DNA of 64,000 bases from Streptomyces spinosisporus (GTDB lineage Bacteria; Actinomycetota; Actinomycetes; Streptomycetales; Streptomycetaceae): the NCBI RefSeq assembly GCF_022698145.1, contig NZ_JALDAX010000010.1, positions 295,809-359,808 on the forward strand, written 5' to 3'. The translations under genes and the position numbers were made by a program. Below, piece after piece: positions 1-8,362 of the stretch. The notes under the pieces are model-generated. The model saw only the letters and a list, made by a program, of their open reading frames with translations. It did not search any database and was not told where the DNA came from. How positions within the stretch are numbered: the stretch's first letter is position 1; each line of letters begins with the position of its first letter.

Positions 1-125
1 TTGGCCTCGTTGGCGTCGGCGTACGCCGAGATCCTGAGGTCGGTCTTGGCGACCCGGCTCATGTCACCGAGGTTGGTGGTGCCGCGGTCGCCGGTCCGGG
101 TGTAGATGCGCGTCAGATTGACCAT
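1..125 (-). CDS. Cob(I)alamin adenosyltransferase, N-terminal part (runs off the left edge)
   Basis: Reading leftwards from an ATG at 123-125, the translation starts MVNLTRIYTRTGD and continues through RGTTNLGDMSRVAKTD. This is the start of PduO-type ATP:cob(I)alamin adenosyltransferases: the IYTRTGD..TTNLGD stretch binds ATP and the SRVAKTD stretch follows it in the family. The enzyme makes adenosylcobalamin, the cofactor needed by IcmA (33832-35532) and methylmalonyl-CoA mutase. Only about 41 codons lie inside the window, so length and later motifs cannot be checked. The gene lies 13 bases downstream of the stop of the ABC permease on the same strand and may be read from the same transcript. 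Confidence 0.85.
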   Translation of the reverse strand, partial: MVNLTRIYTRTGDRGTTNLGDMSRVAKTDLRISAYADANEA

Positions 126-138
126 GTGGCCAGCGTAA

Positions 139-888
139 TTACGCTCGGGCCGTCCGGAACACGCGTGTGCCCACTGTCACGGCGAGGCCGGACAGACCGA
201 GGGCGACCAGCACGCCGTAGAGCATGTGTCCGGTGGTGTACGAGCCGACGTAGGCGTCGCGCACCGCGTCCACCAGATAGCGGAACGGCATCAGGTGCGA
301 GAGCACGTCCAGCCAGGCCGGGGCGAGGCTCATCGGCAGCATCAGGCCGGACAGCAGCATCGACGGCATGGTCATGGCGTTGACCAGCGGCCCGAACTCC
401 TGCGGAGTGTGCACCTTCATCGCCATGGCGTACGACAGCGAGCCGAGCGAGACCGTGAGCAGGGCGACGAACGCGAAGCCGATCAGAACCCCGCCGAGCG
501 GCGCGCGCAGCCCCATCGCCACCGCGGCCAGCACCAGCAGCACCGCCTGGAAGACGAAGACGGTGGTGTCGCGCAGCACCCGGCCCAGCAGCAGCGCCAG
601 CCGGCTGACCGGGGTCACCCGCATCCGCTCGACCACGCCCTGGCTGTTCTCGATGATGATCGAGAACCCGGCGAACGACGCCCCGAACAGGCCGAGTTGG
701 AGTAGCAGCCCGGGCACGAGCAGCTGCCACGAGCTGCCCCGCCCGCCCAGCGGCAGACCGGTCAGCAGCGGCCCGAAGAAGCAGAGGTAGAGCAGCGGCA
801 TCAGCAGCCCGAAGAGCAGCGCGAAGCGGGAGCGCAGGGACTGACGGAGATAGCGGCCGTAGATGAGGGCCGTGTCCTGGAGCAGCAT
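139..888 (-). CDS. ABC-2 type exporter permease (DrrB-like)
   Basis: This is a 249-residue membrane protein with about six hydrophobic segments, the first near FALLFGLLMPLLYLCFF, and the NAMTMPSMLLSGLMLP stretch typical of ABC-2 permeases of the daunorubicin-resistance (DrrB/Nod) type. It would form the membrane channel of a drug or lipid exporter with the ATPase encoded just upstream (933-1715). The ATG at 886-888 was chosen because an AAAGGA stands about 12 bases before it and the membrane domain starts soon after. A longer reading of the frame runs into the upstream gene and is not meaningful. The substrate cannot be told from sequence. Confidence 0.85.
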   Translation of the reverse strand: MLLQDTALIYGRYLRQSLRSRFALLFGLLMPLLYLCFFGPLLTGLPLGGRGSSWQLLVPGLLLQLGLFGASFAGFSIIIENSQGVVERMRVTPVSRLALLLGRVLRDTTVFVFQAVLLVLAAVAMGLRAPLGGVLIGFAFVALLTVSLGSLSYAMAMKVHTPQEFGPLVNAMTMPSMLLSGLMLPMSLAPAWLDVLSHLMPFRYLVDAVRDAYVGSYTTGHMLYGVLVALGLSGLAVTVGTRVFRTARA

Positions 889-932
889 GGTGGGAGGGAT
901 TCCTTTATGGCTGACGGCTGACGGCTGAACGG

Positions 933-1715
933 CTATACGGCTACGGGGGTGGCGTCGACCGGCGCGGGGCCGCGGCCGGTGATCGCGAGGAACGTGTCCT
1001 GGAGGCTCGCGTCGATCGAGCCGCCGTGCTCCAGCTTGAGCGCGCTCGGTGTGCCGTCGGCGACGACCACGCCCCGGTCGACGATGACCAGGCGGTCGGA
1101 GAGCGCGTCGGCCTCGTCCAGGTAGTGCGTGGTCAGGAAGACCGTCGTGCCGTGCTCGTCGCGCAGCCGGCGGATCAGGTCCCACAGGTCGGCCCGGCTG
1201 CCGGGGTCGAGTCCGGTCGTCGGCTCGTCGAGGAACAGGACCTTCGGGCGGTGGGTGAGCGCCATCGCGATGTCCAGCCGGCGCCGCTGTCCGCCGGACA
1301 GCGCGGACGTCTTGCGGTCGAGGAGCTCGTCCAGGCCCAGCTCGCGCGCCAACTCCCCGGCGCGAGCGATCGCCTGAGGCTTCGTCAGGCGGTAAAGGCG
1401 GCCCTGGGTGACGAGTTCCTCGCGCACGCTGATCTGCGCGTCGACCCCGCCCGACTGGGCGACATAGCCGCAGGCCCGGCGGACGCCGGCCGGATCGGCG
1501 GCGAGGTCGTGCCCGGCGACGGTGGCCGCGCCGCCGGTGGGGGCGAGCAGGGTCGTGAGCATGCGCAGGGTGGTGGTCTTGCCGGCGCCGTTCGGACCGA
1601 GGAAGCCGAGGATCTCGCCCTCGCGCACGGTCAGGTCGATGCCGCGGACGGCCTCCACGGGGCCGCGTCTGGTCTGGAAGGTGCGGGCCAGTCCGGCCGC
1701 GCTGATGACTGCCAT
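933..1715 (-). CDS. ABC exporter ATP-binding protein (DrrA-like)
   Basis: This 260-residue ABC ATPase has the Walker A motif GPNGAGKTTT at about residue 41, a Q-loop (VAQSGG), the signature LSGGQRRRLDIA, Walker B KVLFLDEPTTGLDP and the switch His in TTHYLDEAD. The order and the signature match the DrrA class, which pairs with ABC-2 permeases to export antibiotics or lipids. It precedes the permease by 44 bases on the same strand, and a TetR gene diverges from it, the usual layout of a regulated drug exporter. Family membership is clear; the exported compound is unknown. Confidence 0.9.
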   Translation of the reverse strand: MAVISAAGLARTFQTRRGPVEAVRGIDLTVREGEILGFLGPNGAGKTTTLRMLTTLLAPTGGAATVAGHDLAADPAGVRRACGYVAQSGGVDAQISVREELVTQGRLYRLTKPQAIARAGELARELGLDELLDRKTSALSGGQRRRLDIAMALTHRPKVLFLDEPTTGLDPGSRADLWDLIRRLRDEHGTTVFLTTHYLDEADALSDRLVIVDRGVVVADGTPSALKLEHGGSIDASLQDTFLAITGRGPAPVDATPVAV

Positions 1716-1761
1716 GCCCCACAGAAAAACAGAGACTCACCAATTTTGCAATGACCCCAAG

Positions 1762-1796
1762 TTTTCAGTGAGGCCAGTCAAAGCTAGGATTCGGTC
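1762..1796 (+). promoter_or_regulatory. Probable leaderless promoter of the TetR gene
   Basis: A TAGGAT -10 box (1785-1790) ends six bases before the TetR ATG at 1797, and TTTTCA (1762-1767) lies 17 bases upstream as a weak -35. There is no Shine-Dalgarno sequence, so the transcript probably starts at the ATG. The 81-base gap to the divergent ABC operon is unusually A+T-rich for this genome and is where TetR would be expected to bind, but I see no clean palindrome. Confidence 0.4.
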
Positions 1797-2438
1797 ATGG
1801 CAGAGGGGCTCAGGGAGCGGAAGAAGCGGCAGACCCGCCAGTACATCTCGGACGTCGCCACCGGCCTGTTCGTGGAGCGGGGCTTCGACGCCGTGACGGT
1901 CGCGGAGATCGCCGAGGCCGCTGACGTCTCCGTCAACACCGTCTACAACTACTTCCCCGCGAAGGAGGACCTCTTCTTCGACCGCTCCGCCGGCCTCGTG
2001 GACCGGATGGCCCGCTGGGTGCGCGGCCGGAACAAGGGGGAGTCGGCGGCGTACGCCGTCCTGCGGGAGCTGCGCGAGGAGGTCGAGGCGGTCTCGCCGC
2101 GGATCGGTCTGATGTCCGGCTACGCCGCCTTCATGCGCGTCATCGAGAACGCACCCGCGCTGCGCTCCCGGCTGTGGGCGATCGGGCAGGAGGTTCAGGC
2201 CAATCTGGAGCGGACCCTGCGCGAGGAGACCGGCGCGGCCGACGACGACCCGATGCCGCATCTGATCGCCGGTCAGCTCGGCTGGGTGCACAGCACTGTC
2301 ATGGGCGTCATCGGCCGCGAGATGGTCAAGGGGCGCAATCCGGGCGAAGTGTCCCGAGAGGTACTGGTCCTTCTTGACGACATGGAGGAGCTGTTGGGAG
2401 AGAAGGTCCTCAACTACGCCGTCCGGAGCACGGAATGA
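1797..2438 (+). CDS. TetR-family transcriptional regulator
   Basis: The protein has 213 residues with an N-terminal TetR helix-turn-helix at about residues 12-58: RQYISDVATGLFVERGF, then TVAEIAEAADVSVNTVYNYFPAKEDL, a textbook TetR recognition helix. The C-terminal half is a variable ligand-binding domain. It diverges from the DrrAB-type exporter genes, so it most likely represses them and itself and responds to an exported compound. The ATG at 1797 has no ribosome-binding site and sits directly behind a -10-like box, suggesting leaderless translation. Confidence 0.9.
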   Translation: MAEGLRERKKRQTRQYISDVATGLFVERGFDAVTVAEIAEAADVSVNTVYNYFPAKEDLFFDRSAGLVDRMARWVRGRNKGESAAYAVLRELREEVEAVSPRIGLMSGYAAFMRVIENAPALRSRLWAIGQEVQANLERTLREETGAADDDPMPHLIAGQLGWVHSTVMGVIGREMVKGRNPGEVSREVLVLLDDMEELLGEKVLNYAVRSTE

Positions 2439-2572
2439 CCCGAGCCGGTGTGATGTCCGTCAGATGAGACGTGACGCGCATTACTTACCGGTCACACAGC
2501 ACCGACAGAGCGCTAAGGTCCGCCGCAGAGAGATAAACAGCGGGTAAGGCGTTTCAAAGGGGAGTCGCAACA

Positions 2573-3421
2573 GTGGCACGGAAGCTTGCCGTCATCGGCG
2601 CCGGCTTGATGGGTTCCGGCATCGCCCAGGTCTCCGCCCAGGCGGGCTGGGAGGTCGTCCTGCGAGACGTCACCGACGAAGCCCTCGACCGTGCCGTCGG
2701 CGGCATCCAGGCGTCGTACGACAAGTTCGTGAGCAAGGGGAAGCTGGAGGCGCACGACGCCGACGCCGCCCTCGCCCGCATCACCACGACCACCGACCTG
2801 GACGCCGCCGCGGACGCCGACGTCGTGGTCGAGGCCGTCTTCGAGAAGCTCGAGGTCAAGCACGAGATCTTCCGCGCGCTCGACAAGATCGTGCGCCCGG
2901 AGACCGTGCTCGCCTCCAACACCTCCGCGATCCCGATCACCAAGATCGCGGCGGCCACCGAGCACCCCGAGCGGGTCGTCGGTGTCCACTTCTTCTCGCC
3001 CGTGCCGATGATGCAGCTCGTCGAACTCGTCCGCGGCTACAAAACCAGCGACGAAACCCTCGCCACCGCGCGGGAGTTCGCCGAGTCCACCGGCAAGACC
3101 TGCATCGTCGTCAACCGCGACGTCGCGGGCTTTGTGACGACCCGTCTCATCTCGGCGCTCGTCGTCGAGGCGACCAAGCTCTACGAGTCGGGCGTGGCGA
3201 GCGCCGAGGACATCGACCTCGCCTGCAAGCTGGGCTTCGGCCACGCGATGGGCCCGCTGGCCACGGCGGACCTGACCGGCGTCGACATCCTGCTGCACGC
3301 CACCGGAAACATTTACACCGAGTCACAGGACGAGAAGTTCGCTCCGCCGGAGCTGATGCGCCGCATGGTTGACGCCGGCGACATCGGACGCAAGAGCGGG
3401 CGGGGCTTCTACACGTACTGA
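2573..3421 (+). CDS. 3-hydroxybutyryl-CoA dehydrogenase
   Basis: The 282-residue protein is an NAD(P)-dependent 3-hydroxyacyl-CoA dehydrogenase. The N-terminal Rossmann motif is GAGLMGSGIAQ (about residues 9-19). The catalytic His-Glu region appears as HFFSPVPMMQLVELV, and the C-terminal domain contains NRDVAGFVTTRL and ends GRKSGRGFYTY, all standard for the family. It interconverts acetoacetyl-CoA and 3-hydroxybutyryl-CoA in butyrate/PHB and ethylmalonyl-CoA metabolism, and fits with the thiolase (19864-21066) and IcmA. The GTG at 2573 is preceded by AAAGGGGAG at a good distance. It seems monocistronic. Confidence 0.93.
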   Translation: MARKLAVIGAGLMGSGIAQVSAQAGWEVVLRDVTDEALDRAVGGIQASYDKFVSKGKLEAHDADAALARITTTTDLDAAADADVVVEAVFEKLEVKHEIFRALDKIVRPETVLASNTSAIPITKIAAATEHPERVVGVHFFSPVPMMQLVELVRGYKTSDETLATAREFAESTGKTCIVVNRDVAGFVTTRLISALVVEATKLYESGVASAEDIDLACKLGFGHAMGPLATADLTGVDILLHATGNIYTESQDEKFAPPELMRRMVDAGDIGRKSGRGFYTY

Positions 3422-3591
3422 AAACATCAGTACGTACCGCCACTGAGACCGCACAAGCCCCTGGAGCATCACCCGCAGGGGTGAATTGGGTATCGGTTCG
3501 CTTACAGACGGCAACCTCGTTGCCGCTGAAGCAGTCAGACGTTGCACAGCCACCGTCACGGAGTACGCCACCGCATTCACGGGGAGCGCAT

Positions 3592-3915
3592 ATGTACATC
3601 AGGGGCGACCACGCCGAGCTGGTCGTCGGGGGCCGCCTCGACGTCCGCAGCGCGGCGGACGCCCGTACGGTCCTGCACTCGGCTGTCGACGACGGAGCCG
3701 GCGACCTGGTGCTCGACCTGTCCGAACTGGACTCCTGGGACGCCACCGGACTCGGGGTGATCATGGGTGTCCACCGGCGGGCCGGCCGGTGCGGCCGGCG
3801 CCTGGTGCTGCGCGACGTACCGCCGCAGATGCAGCGCCTGCTGGTGGCCACCCGGCTGCACCGGATCCTGGCGATCGAAGGGGGCATCGGGGTGGAGTCA
3901 CTGCCCCGCGTGTGA
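3592..3915 (+). CDS. STAS-domain protein (anti-sigma factor antagonist-like)
   Basis: This 107-residue protein is essentially one STAS domain. The strand-loop-helix LVLDLSELDSWDATGLGVIMGVHRR aligns with the phosphorylation loop of SpoIIAA/RsbV/BldG proteins. There the acceptor is usually Ser in a DSSGLG-like motif; here the matching residue is Thr52. Such proteins bind anti-sigma kinases in an unphosphorylated state and free a sigma factor. No anti-sigma kinase is encoded nearby, so its partner is elsewhere. The ATG at 3592 has GGGGAG five bases upstream; a longer in-frame start at 3481 has no such site. A GGGTAT (3488-3493) resembles a Streptomyces sigma-B -10, but I see no convincing -35. 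Confidence 0.8.
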   Translation: MYIRGDHAELVVGGRLDVRSAADARTVLHSAVDDGAGDLVLDLSELDSWDATGLGVIMGVHRRAGRCGRRLVLRDVPPQMQRLLVATRLHRILAIEGGIGVESLPRV

Positions 3916-4182
3916 CACCCCGGATTGCTGTGATGCGGGATGCGGGGGAGCACCGGACGCACCGCGGCGCAGGACATGTCACGTGCAATCCTCACGAGAC
4001 TGTGACGTCTGGCACGGAGCGATACCCCGGGCTGTCGTAGATACTGAGCGAAGGTTTAGGGTTCGGTCGCCCGCTGCCTGATGTCCCTGCGAGCGGGTCC
4101 GGACCAGAAGCGACAGCGCGGTGTGCAGCAAGGCCGGGAGGGGCTAGAGGCACACACGACGCTTTTGGGGGGCTTGAAACCT

Positions 4183-6726
4183 ATGGACCCGAACAGCCGG
4201 GGACCCGAGGAGTACGGCCATGACGGCGGCGGCGACACGCCACGCCAGCGCCCGCCCAGGGACCCCCTCACACCCGACTTCGGACAGCACACGCCCGCGC
4301 TCGCACGCACGGTTCAGCTGGTCACGGGCGACTACCTGCTCACCGTCAACCCCGTCGACGGCAGCGAGATAGAGCCCTGCCCGCCGGGCGAGCGCCCGGG
4401 CCGGCCCGAGAAGCTCACCGCGGCCGGACGCGCCGAGGTGGAACGCGCCGCCAGACCGCCCGTCCCGCCGGGCCCGGCCCCCGTGGCGCTGCCGCTGCTG
4501 GAGCGCCAGGACGAGCGCGAGCGGCTCGTCCGTCTCCTCGCCCGCGGCCGCTCGGTCCGCCTCACCGGACCGGCCGGCTCCGGCCGCACCAGCCTCCTCG
4601 ACCTGATCGCCGAGGACTGCTCGGACCTCGCCCCCGACGGCGTGATCCGCCTCAGCGGCTACCACCGCACCGCGGACGAACTCCTCCACGACCTCTTCTA
4701 CGCCGTCTACGACGCACCCCTGCACCGTCCGGAACGGGACGAACTGCTCGCCCACGTGCGGGAGATCGGCGCGGTCGTCGTCCTCGACGACATCGAGTTC
4801 GGCGGCGCCGGGCTCGACGAACTGCTGGACGCGACGCCCGAGTGCGCCTTCGTCATCGGTGCCACCCCCGACGTTCCCGCGCCCTCCTCCGGCTCCGAGC
4901 TCGAAGAGGTCTTCCTCGGCGGCCTGCAGCGTGCGGGCGGTGTGGACATCATCGAGCGCACCGTCGGCCGGGCCCTGACCGAGGAGGAGGCCAACTGGGC
5001 CGGCGACCTCTGGTTCGAGTCCGAGGGCCTGCCGCTGCGCTTCGTGCAGGCCGGCGCCCTGCTGCGCCAGCGCGACCGGCTGCGGGCCGGGACCGACGCC
5101 GTGGACGAGTTCGGGGTCTTCGAGGACGCCCTGCCCGTCGACGCGCCCTTCGAGGTCGAGGCCGGCGACGACGTACCCCTGCCGTCGCTGGGCGAGGCCG
5201 CCGCTCCCGCGCCGCTGCTGGCCTCCCGGCTCAGCGCCTCCGCGCGCGCCACCCTGCGGTTCGCCGTCGCGCTCGGCGGCGAGGTGCCGCACCAGGCGCA
5301 CCTGCCCGCGCTCGTCGGCGACACCCACGCGGACGCCGCGCTGGGCGAGTTGGCGTCCTGCGGACTCCTCTCACCGGTCGGCTCCCGCTACCGCCTCGCG
5401 GCCGGGGTGCTGCAGCAGCTGGAGGCGGCGGGCTACGGCGACGACATCGAGACCCGCGCCCTGACCGCCGCCCAGCACTACGCCTGGTGGGCCGGGCACC
5501 CCTCGGTCACCCCGGAGCGGGTGTGCGCCGAGGCCGACGCGGTGCTCGCCGCCCTCGGCATCCTGGTGCCGGCCACCACGGCGCCGGCCGAGGGCGAGGA
5601 GAGCCTCACCGTGCAGCTGGCCCGCACGGCGGCGCCCGCGTTCGCCGCGGGTCTGCACTGGAGCGCCTGGGAGCGGGCCCTGCGGTCCGGTGCCGAGGCC
5701 TCCCGGCTCTCCGGCGAGGTGTCCGAACAGGCGTACTTCCACCACGAGTTGGGCATCCTCGCGCTCTGCGGCGGGCAGTTCGACCGGGCCCGCGCCGAGC
5801 TGGAGGCCTCCATCGGCCTGCGCGGCGCCCTCGCCGACAAGCGCGGCACCGTCGCGGGCCGCCGCGCCCTCGCCCTGGTCGCCGACCGCACCGGCACGAC
5901 GCCGGGCCTCGGCACGACGCCGGCGCTCGGCTCGACCGCGGGCGAGGAGGTCCCCGACGCGCGTCACGAGGAGTCGCAGTCGCCCTCCGGGGGAGTGGTG
6001 GCCGCCGCGCTGCCGGGCGTACCGCGGCCGCTGTCCGCCGAGGAGTCCACGCTGGTCGTCCACCGGTCCGCGTCCGGTGCGGCGCCCAAGCAGCACCGGG
6101 CCGGGATCCGTGGTCTGGCCCGGCGCAACCTGGTCGCGGCGGGCGCGGGCGCGCTGCTGGTGGCGGTGCTCGGCACGGTCGTGACGCTCGGCGCGACGTC
6201 CAACAACGACGCCAACACCCCGTCCGACAACGTCGGCGTCAACCCGTCGGCCAGTCAGGGCCTTGACGACGGCAGCCTGGGCGCCGACAAGCCGAAGAGC
6301 GACACCGGCAAGGGCGACACCGGCACCGCGACCAGCCGCCCCACCGACCCGGGCCCCGACGGCACCTACGGCACGTCCGACGACCCGACCCCACCGTCCG
6401 ACTCGGGTCGGCCGTCGGACAGCCCGAGCGGTACGAAGGGTTCGGGGGGCAGTTCGTCGCACTCGCCGTCCAAGTCGCCGACGAAGAAGCCGCCGACGAG
6501 CCCGACGACCAAGCCGCCGACGAGCTCCAAGCCGCCGACGTCCGAGCCGCCCACCTCCGAACCGCCGACGTCCGAGCCGCCGACCTCGCCCCCGCCGTCG
6601 TCACCGTCGACCTCGGACTCGGCCAGCGGCCCGGCCTCCAGCGCCCCCGCATCGTCGAGTGCGCCGGCCACGACCAGCAGTTCGGTGAGCGCGCCTGCGA
6701 GCAGCAGTGCGGGCGGGCTGATCTGA
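4183..6726 (+). CDS. Large membrane-anchored P-loop protein with a Pro/Thr/Ser-rich C-terminal tail
   Basis: The protein has 847 residues from the ATG at 4183, which follows GGGGGG by about 10 bases; an in-frame start 102 bases earlier is possible. Its N-terminal half is an AAA/STAND-like ATPase: a P-loop GPAGSGRTSLLD near residue 129 and a Walker B-like VVVLDDIEF near 200. The Walker A lysine is replaced by arginine. The middle is helical and Ala-rich, with tetratricopeptide character. One membrane span lies near residues 650-672 (AGAGALLVAVLGTVVTLGA), followed by a long tail of PPTSE-type repeats likely to lie outside the cell. Function is unknown. The gene stands alone, and its 3' end is duplicated just downstream. 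Confidence 0.75.
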   Translation: MDPNSRGPEEYGHDGGGDTPRQRPPRDPLTPDFGQHTPALARTVQLVTGDYLLTVNPVDGSEIEPCPPGERPGRPEKLTAAGRAEVERAARPPVPPGPAPVALPLLERQDERERLVRLLARGRSVRLTGPAGSGRTSLLDLIAEDCSDLAPDGVIRLSGYHRTADELLHDLFYAVYDAPLHRPERDELLAHVREIGAVVVLDDIEFGGAGLDELLDATPECAFVIGATPDVPAPSSGSELEEVFLGGLQRAGGVDIIERTVGRALTEEEANWAGDLWFESEGLPLRFVQAGALLRQRDRLRAGTDAVDEFGVFEDALPVDAPFEVEAGDDVPLPSLGEAAAPAPLLASRLSASARATLRFAVALGGEVPHQAHLPALVGDTHADAALGELASCGLLSPVGSRYRLAAGVLQQLEAAGYGDDIETRALTAAQHYAWWAGHPSVTPERVCAEADAVLAALGILVPATTAPAEGEESLTVQLARTAAPAFAAGLHWSAWERALRSGAEASRLSGEVSEQAYFHHELGILALCGGQFDRARAELEASIGLRGALADKRGTVAGRRALALVADRTGTTPGLGTTPALGSTAGEEVPDARHEESQSPSGGVVAAALPGVPRPLSAEESTLVVHRSASGAAPKQHRAGIRGLARRNLVAAGAGALLVAVLGTVVTLGATSNNDANTPSDNVGVNPSASQGLDDGSLGADKPKSDTGKGDTGTATSRPTDPGPDGTYGTSDDPTPPSDSGRPSDSPSGTKGSGGSSSHSPSKSPTKKPPTSPTTKPPTSSKPPTSEPPTSEPPTSEPPTSPPPSSPSTSDSASGPASSAPASSSAPATTSSSVSAPASSSAGGLI

Positions 6727-6921
6727 GGTCGCACGCAGAGGTGAGGGCCGACTCCGCTCGACGATCCGGCCCTCCTCGGTGTGCGGCCGTGGCTCGGAAC
6801 AGCCGGCCGGACACGATCAGCGGTTCGGCGCGCACGCCCGAGCGCGGCAGTCCCGGTGGGCTGATCTGCAGCTCCGTGCAGCCGGTGAGGGCCGGGTCCG
6901 TCCGACGGACCCGGCCCTCGT
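6659..6921 (+). repeat. Degenerate tandem duplication of a gene 3' end and terminator
   Basis: The last part of the preceding gene plus its downstream hairpin region (6659-6777) recurs, decayed, at about 6800-6921. Both units share GGGCTGATCTG, then GTGAGGGCCG, TCCG, and CCGGCCCTC in the same order. The offset is 143 bases at the GGGCTGATCTG element. The copy still translates as SRPDTISGSARTPERGSPGGLI against SAPATTSSSVSAPASSSAGGLI at the true C-terminus. It has no start or ribosome-binding site of its own and is best read as a remnant. Confidence 0.7.
6887..6919. terminator. Bidirectional terminator hairpin
   Basis: A perfect 15-bp stem (GAGGGCCGGGTCCGT, 6887-6901, with its complement at 6905-6919) closes a 3-base loop between the convergent genes at 4183-6726 and 6939-7610. 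Confidence 0.85.
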
Positions 6922-6938
6922 CGTCGTAGAACCGTCTC

Positions 6939-7610
6939 TCAGAACAGCCGCAGCTTGTCGTCCTCGATGCCGCGCAGTGCGTCGTAGTCGAGCACGGCGC
7001 AGCCGATCCCGCGGTCCGTGGCGAGGACGCGGGCCTGGGGCTTGATCTCCTGGGCCGCGAAGATGCCGCGGACCGGGGCGAGATGCGGGTCGCGGTTCAA
7101 CAGCTCCAGATAACGCGTGAGTTGCTCGACGCCGTCGATCTCGCCGCGCCGCTTGATCTCGACCGCGACGGTCTGCCCCTCGGCGTCCCGGCACAGGATG
7201 TCGACCGGGCCGATGGCGGTCATGTATTCGCGCCGGATGAGGGTGTAGCCCTCGCCGAGGGTCTCGATGCGGTCGGCGAGGAGTTCCTGAAGGTGTGCTT
7301 CCACGCCGTCCTTGATCAGGCCGGGGTCCACGCCGAGTTCGTGCGAGGAGTCGTGGAGGATCTCCTCCATCGTGATGATGAGCTTCTCGCCCGCCTTGTT
7401 GATCACGGTCCAGACGCCCTCCTCCCCGTCCGCGCCCTCCTTCAGGGTGCAGGGCGGTGACATCCAGTTCAGGGGCTTGTAGGCGCGGTCGTCCGCGTGG
7501 ATGGAGACGCTGCCGTCGGCCTTCACCAGGATCAGGCGGGGCGCCGAGGGGAGATGGGCGGTGAGCCGGCCCGCGTAGTCCACGGAGCATCGGGCAATGA
7601 CGAGACGCAT
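6939..7610 (-). CDS. nucS: Mismatch-specific endonuclease NucS (EndoMS)
   Basis: The 223-residue protein starts MRLVIARCSVDYAGRLTAHLP and has the NucS architecture: an N-terminal DNA-binding and dimerization domain, then a RecB-like nuclease domain. The catalytic D...ExK set is visible in GPVDILCRDAEGQTVAVEIKRR. NucS replaces MutSL in most Actinobacteria by cutting both strands at mismatches, probably with the sliding clamp. The C-terminus DDKLRLF resembles the beta-clamp-binding peptide reported for the family. The ATG at 7608-7610 gives the family start; a longer reading adds 28 low-complexity residues. The gene is monocistronic and convergent with the preceding one. Confidence 0.93.
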   Translation of the reverse strand: MRLVIARCSVDYAGRLTAHLPSAPRLILVKADGSVSIHADDRAYKPLNWMSPPCTLKEGADGEEGVWTVINKAGEKLIITMEEILHDSSHELGVDPGLIKDGVEAHLQELLADRIETLGEGYTLIRREYMTAIGPVDILCRDAEGQTVAVEIKRRGEIDGVEQLTRYLELLNRDPHLAPVRGIFAAQEIKPQARVLATDRGIGCAVLDYDALRGIEDDKLRLF

Positions 7611-7887
7611 GGTCGGCAACGCTACTCGACGCGCGCGCCCCGGCGCGATCCGCCCTCCGGGCCGCCCCTGTTGTCCCGGAACACCCGAGACCACCCTTGT
7701 TCATTGGTGGCTGATTGTGGGCCCAATGAGGCCTCTCCATGTACGCATTTTTGTGGTGCGGTCACCGTCCGTTGCTTACCGTAGTAAACGGGAGGTCGCG
7801 AGACGGGTACTGAGCGTGTTCGGTATCGCGAACTCCCTTATCTGTCCGGCAACCCCTGTCGACCACGGGGGTGCGAGAGGAGAACCC

Positions 7888-8280
7888 ATGTCGCTCGACG
7901 TCTCACCGGCCCTACTCGAGAAGGCCGAGCGAGGCGAGGTCGACGAATCCGAATTCGTCGACTGCGTCCGGACCTCCCTGCCCTACGCATGGGAGATGAT
8001 CAGCTCCCTGGTGGCCCAGCTGAAGGTCGACGGCGGCACCTTCGCCGACAACCAGACGCCTCCGCCGGACGAGCAGGCACGCGGTCAGTTGCTGCGTGCG
8101 CTCGCGAGTGACGCGATACGCGGCGCGCTGCAAAGGCACTTCGGTGTGCGGCTGGCCTTCCAGAACTGCCATCGGGTGGCGGTGTTCCCGCTGGACGCCT
8201 CGGTCGACGAGACGCTGGCCCGCTTCACCTCGGTCCGCAGTCAGGTGCTCAACCAGTCCCCGGAGTTCAGGGACTGCTGA
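7888..8280 (+). CDS. Conserved Streptomyces protein of unknown function (SCO5389-like)
   Basis: A 130-residue soluble protein starting MSLDVSPALLEKAERGEVDESEFVDCVRTSLP. The ATG at 7888 is preceded by AGAGGAGAA. No enzyme motif, signal or membrane segment is visible. It contains a conserved-looking FVDCVRTSLPYAWEMISSL helix and ends QSPEFRDC, with Cys residues at both ends. I recall the same gene beside nucS in S. coelicolor as a conserved hypothetical. The function cannot be assigned. Confidence 0.75.
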   Translation: MSLDVSPALLEKAERGEVDESEFVDCVRTSLPYAWEMISSLVAQLKVDGGTFADNQTPPPDEQARGQLLRALASDAIRGALQRHFGVRLAFQNCHRVAVFPLDASVDETLARFTSVRSQVLNQSPEFRDC

Positions 8281-8362
8281 GAGCAAGCCGCTTGCTTGCC
8301 GCTCCGTACGCGGGAGGTGCATTCAGTACTGGGGCGGCAAGCTCCTTGCAGGGCCGGTCCGT

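Noticed and set aside
139..1743. One 534-codon frame seeming to fuse an ABC ATPase and a permease
   Set aside because: Only the permease part is protein-like in this frame; the upstream part is an Arg/Pro-rich shadow of the ATPase gene, which is intact in another frame.
2439..2572. GTGAC...GTCAC spaced halves before the hydroxybutyryl-CoA dehydrogenase gene
   Set aside because: The spacing of about 15 bases is too wide for a clear operator and the halves are only five bases.
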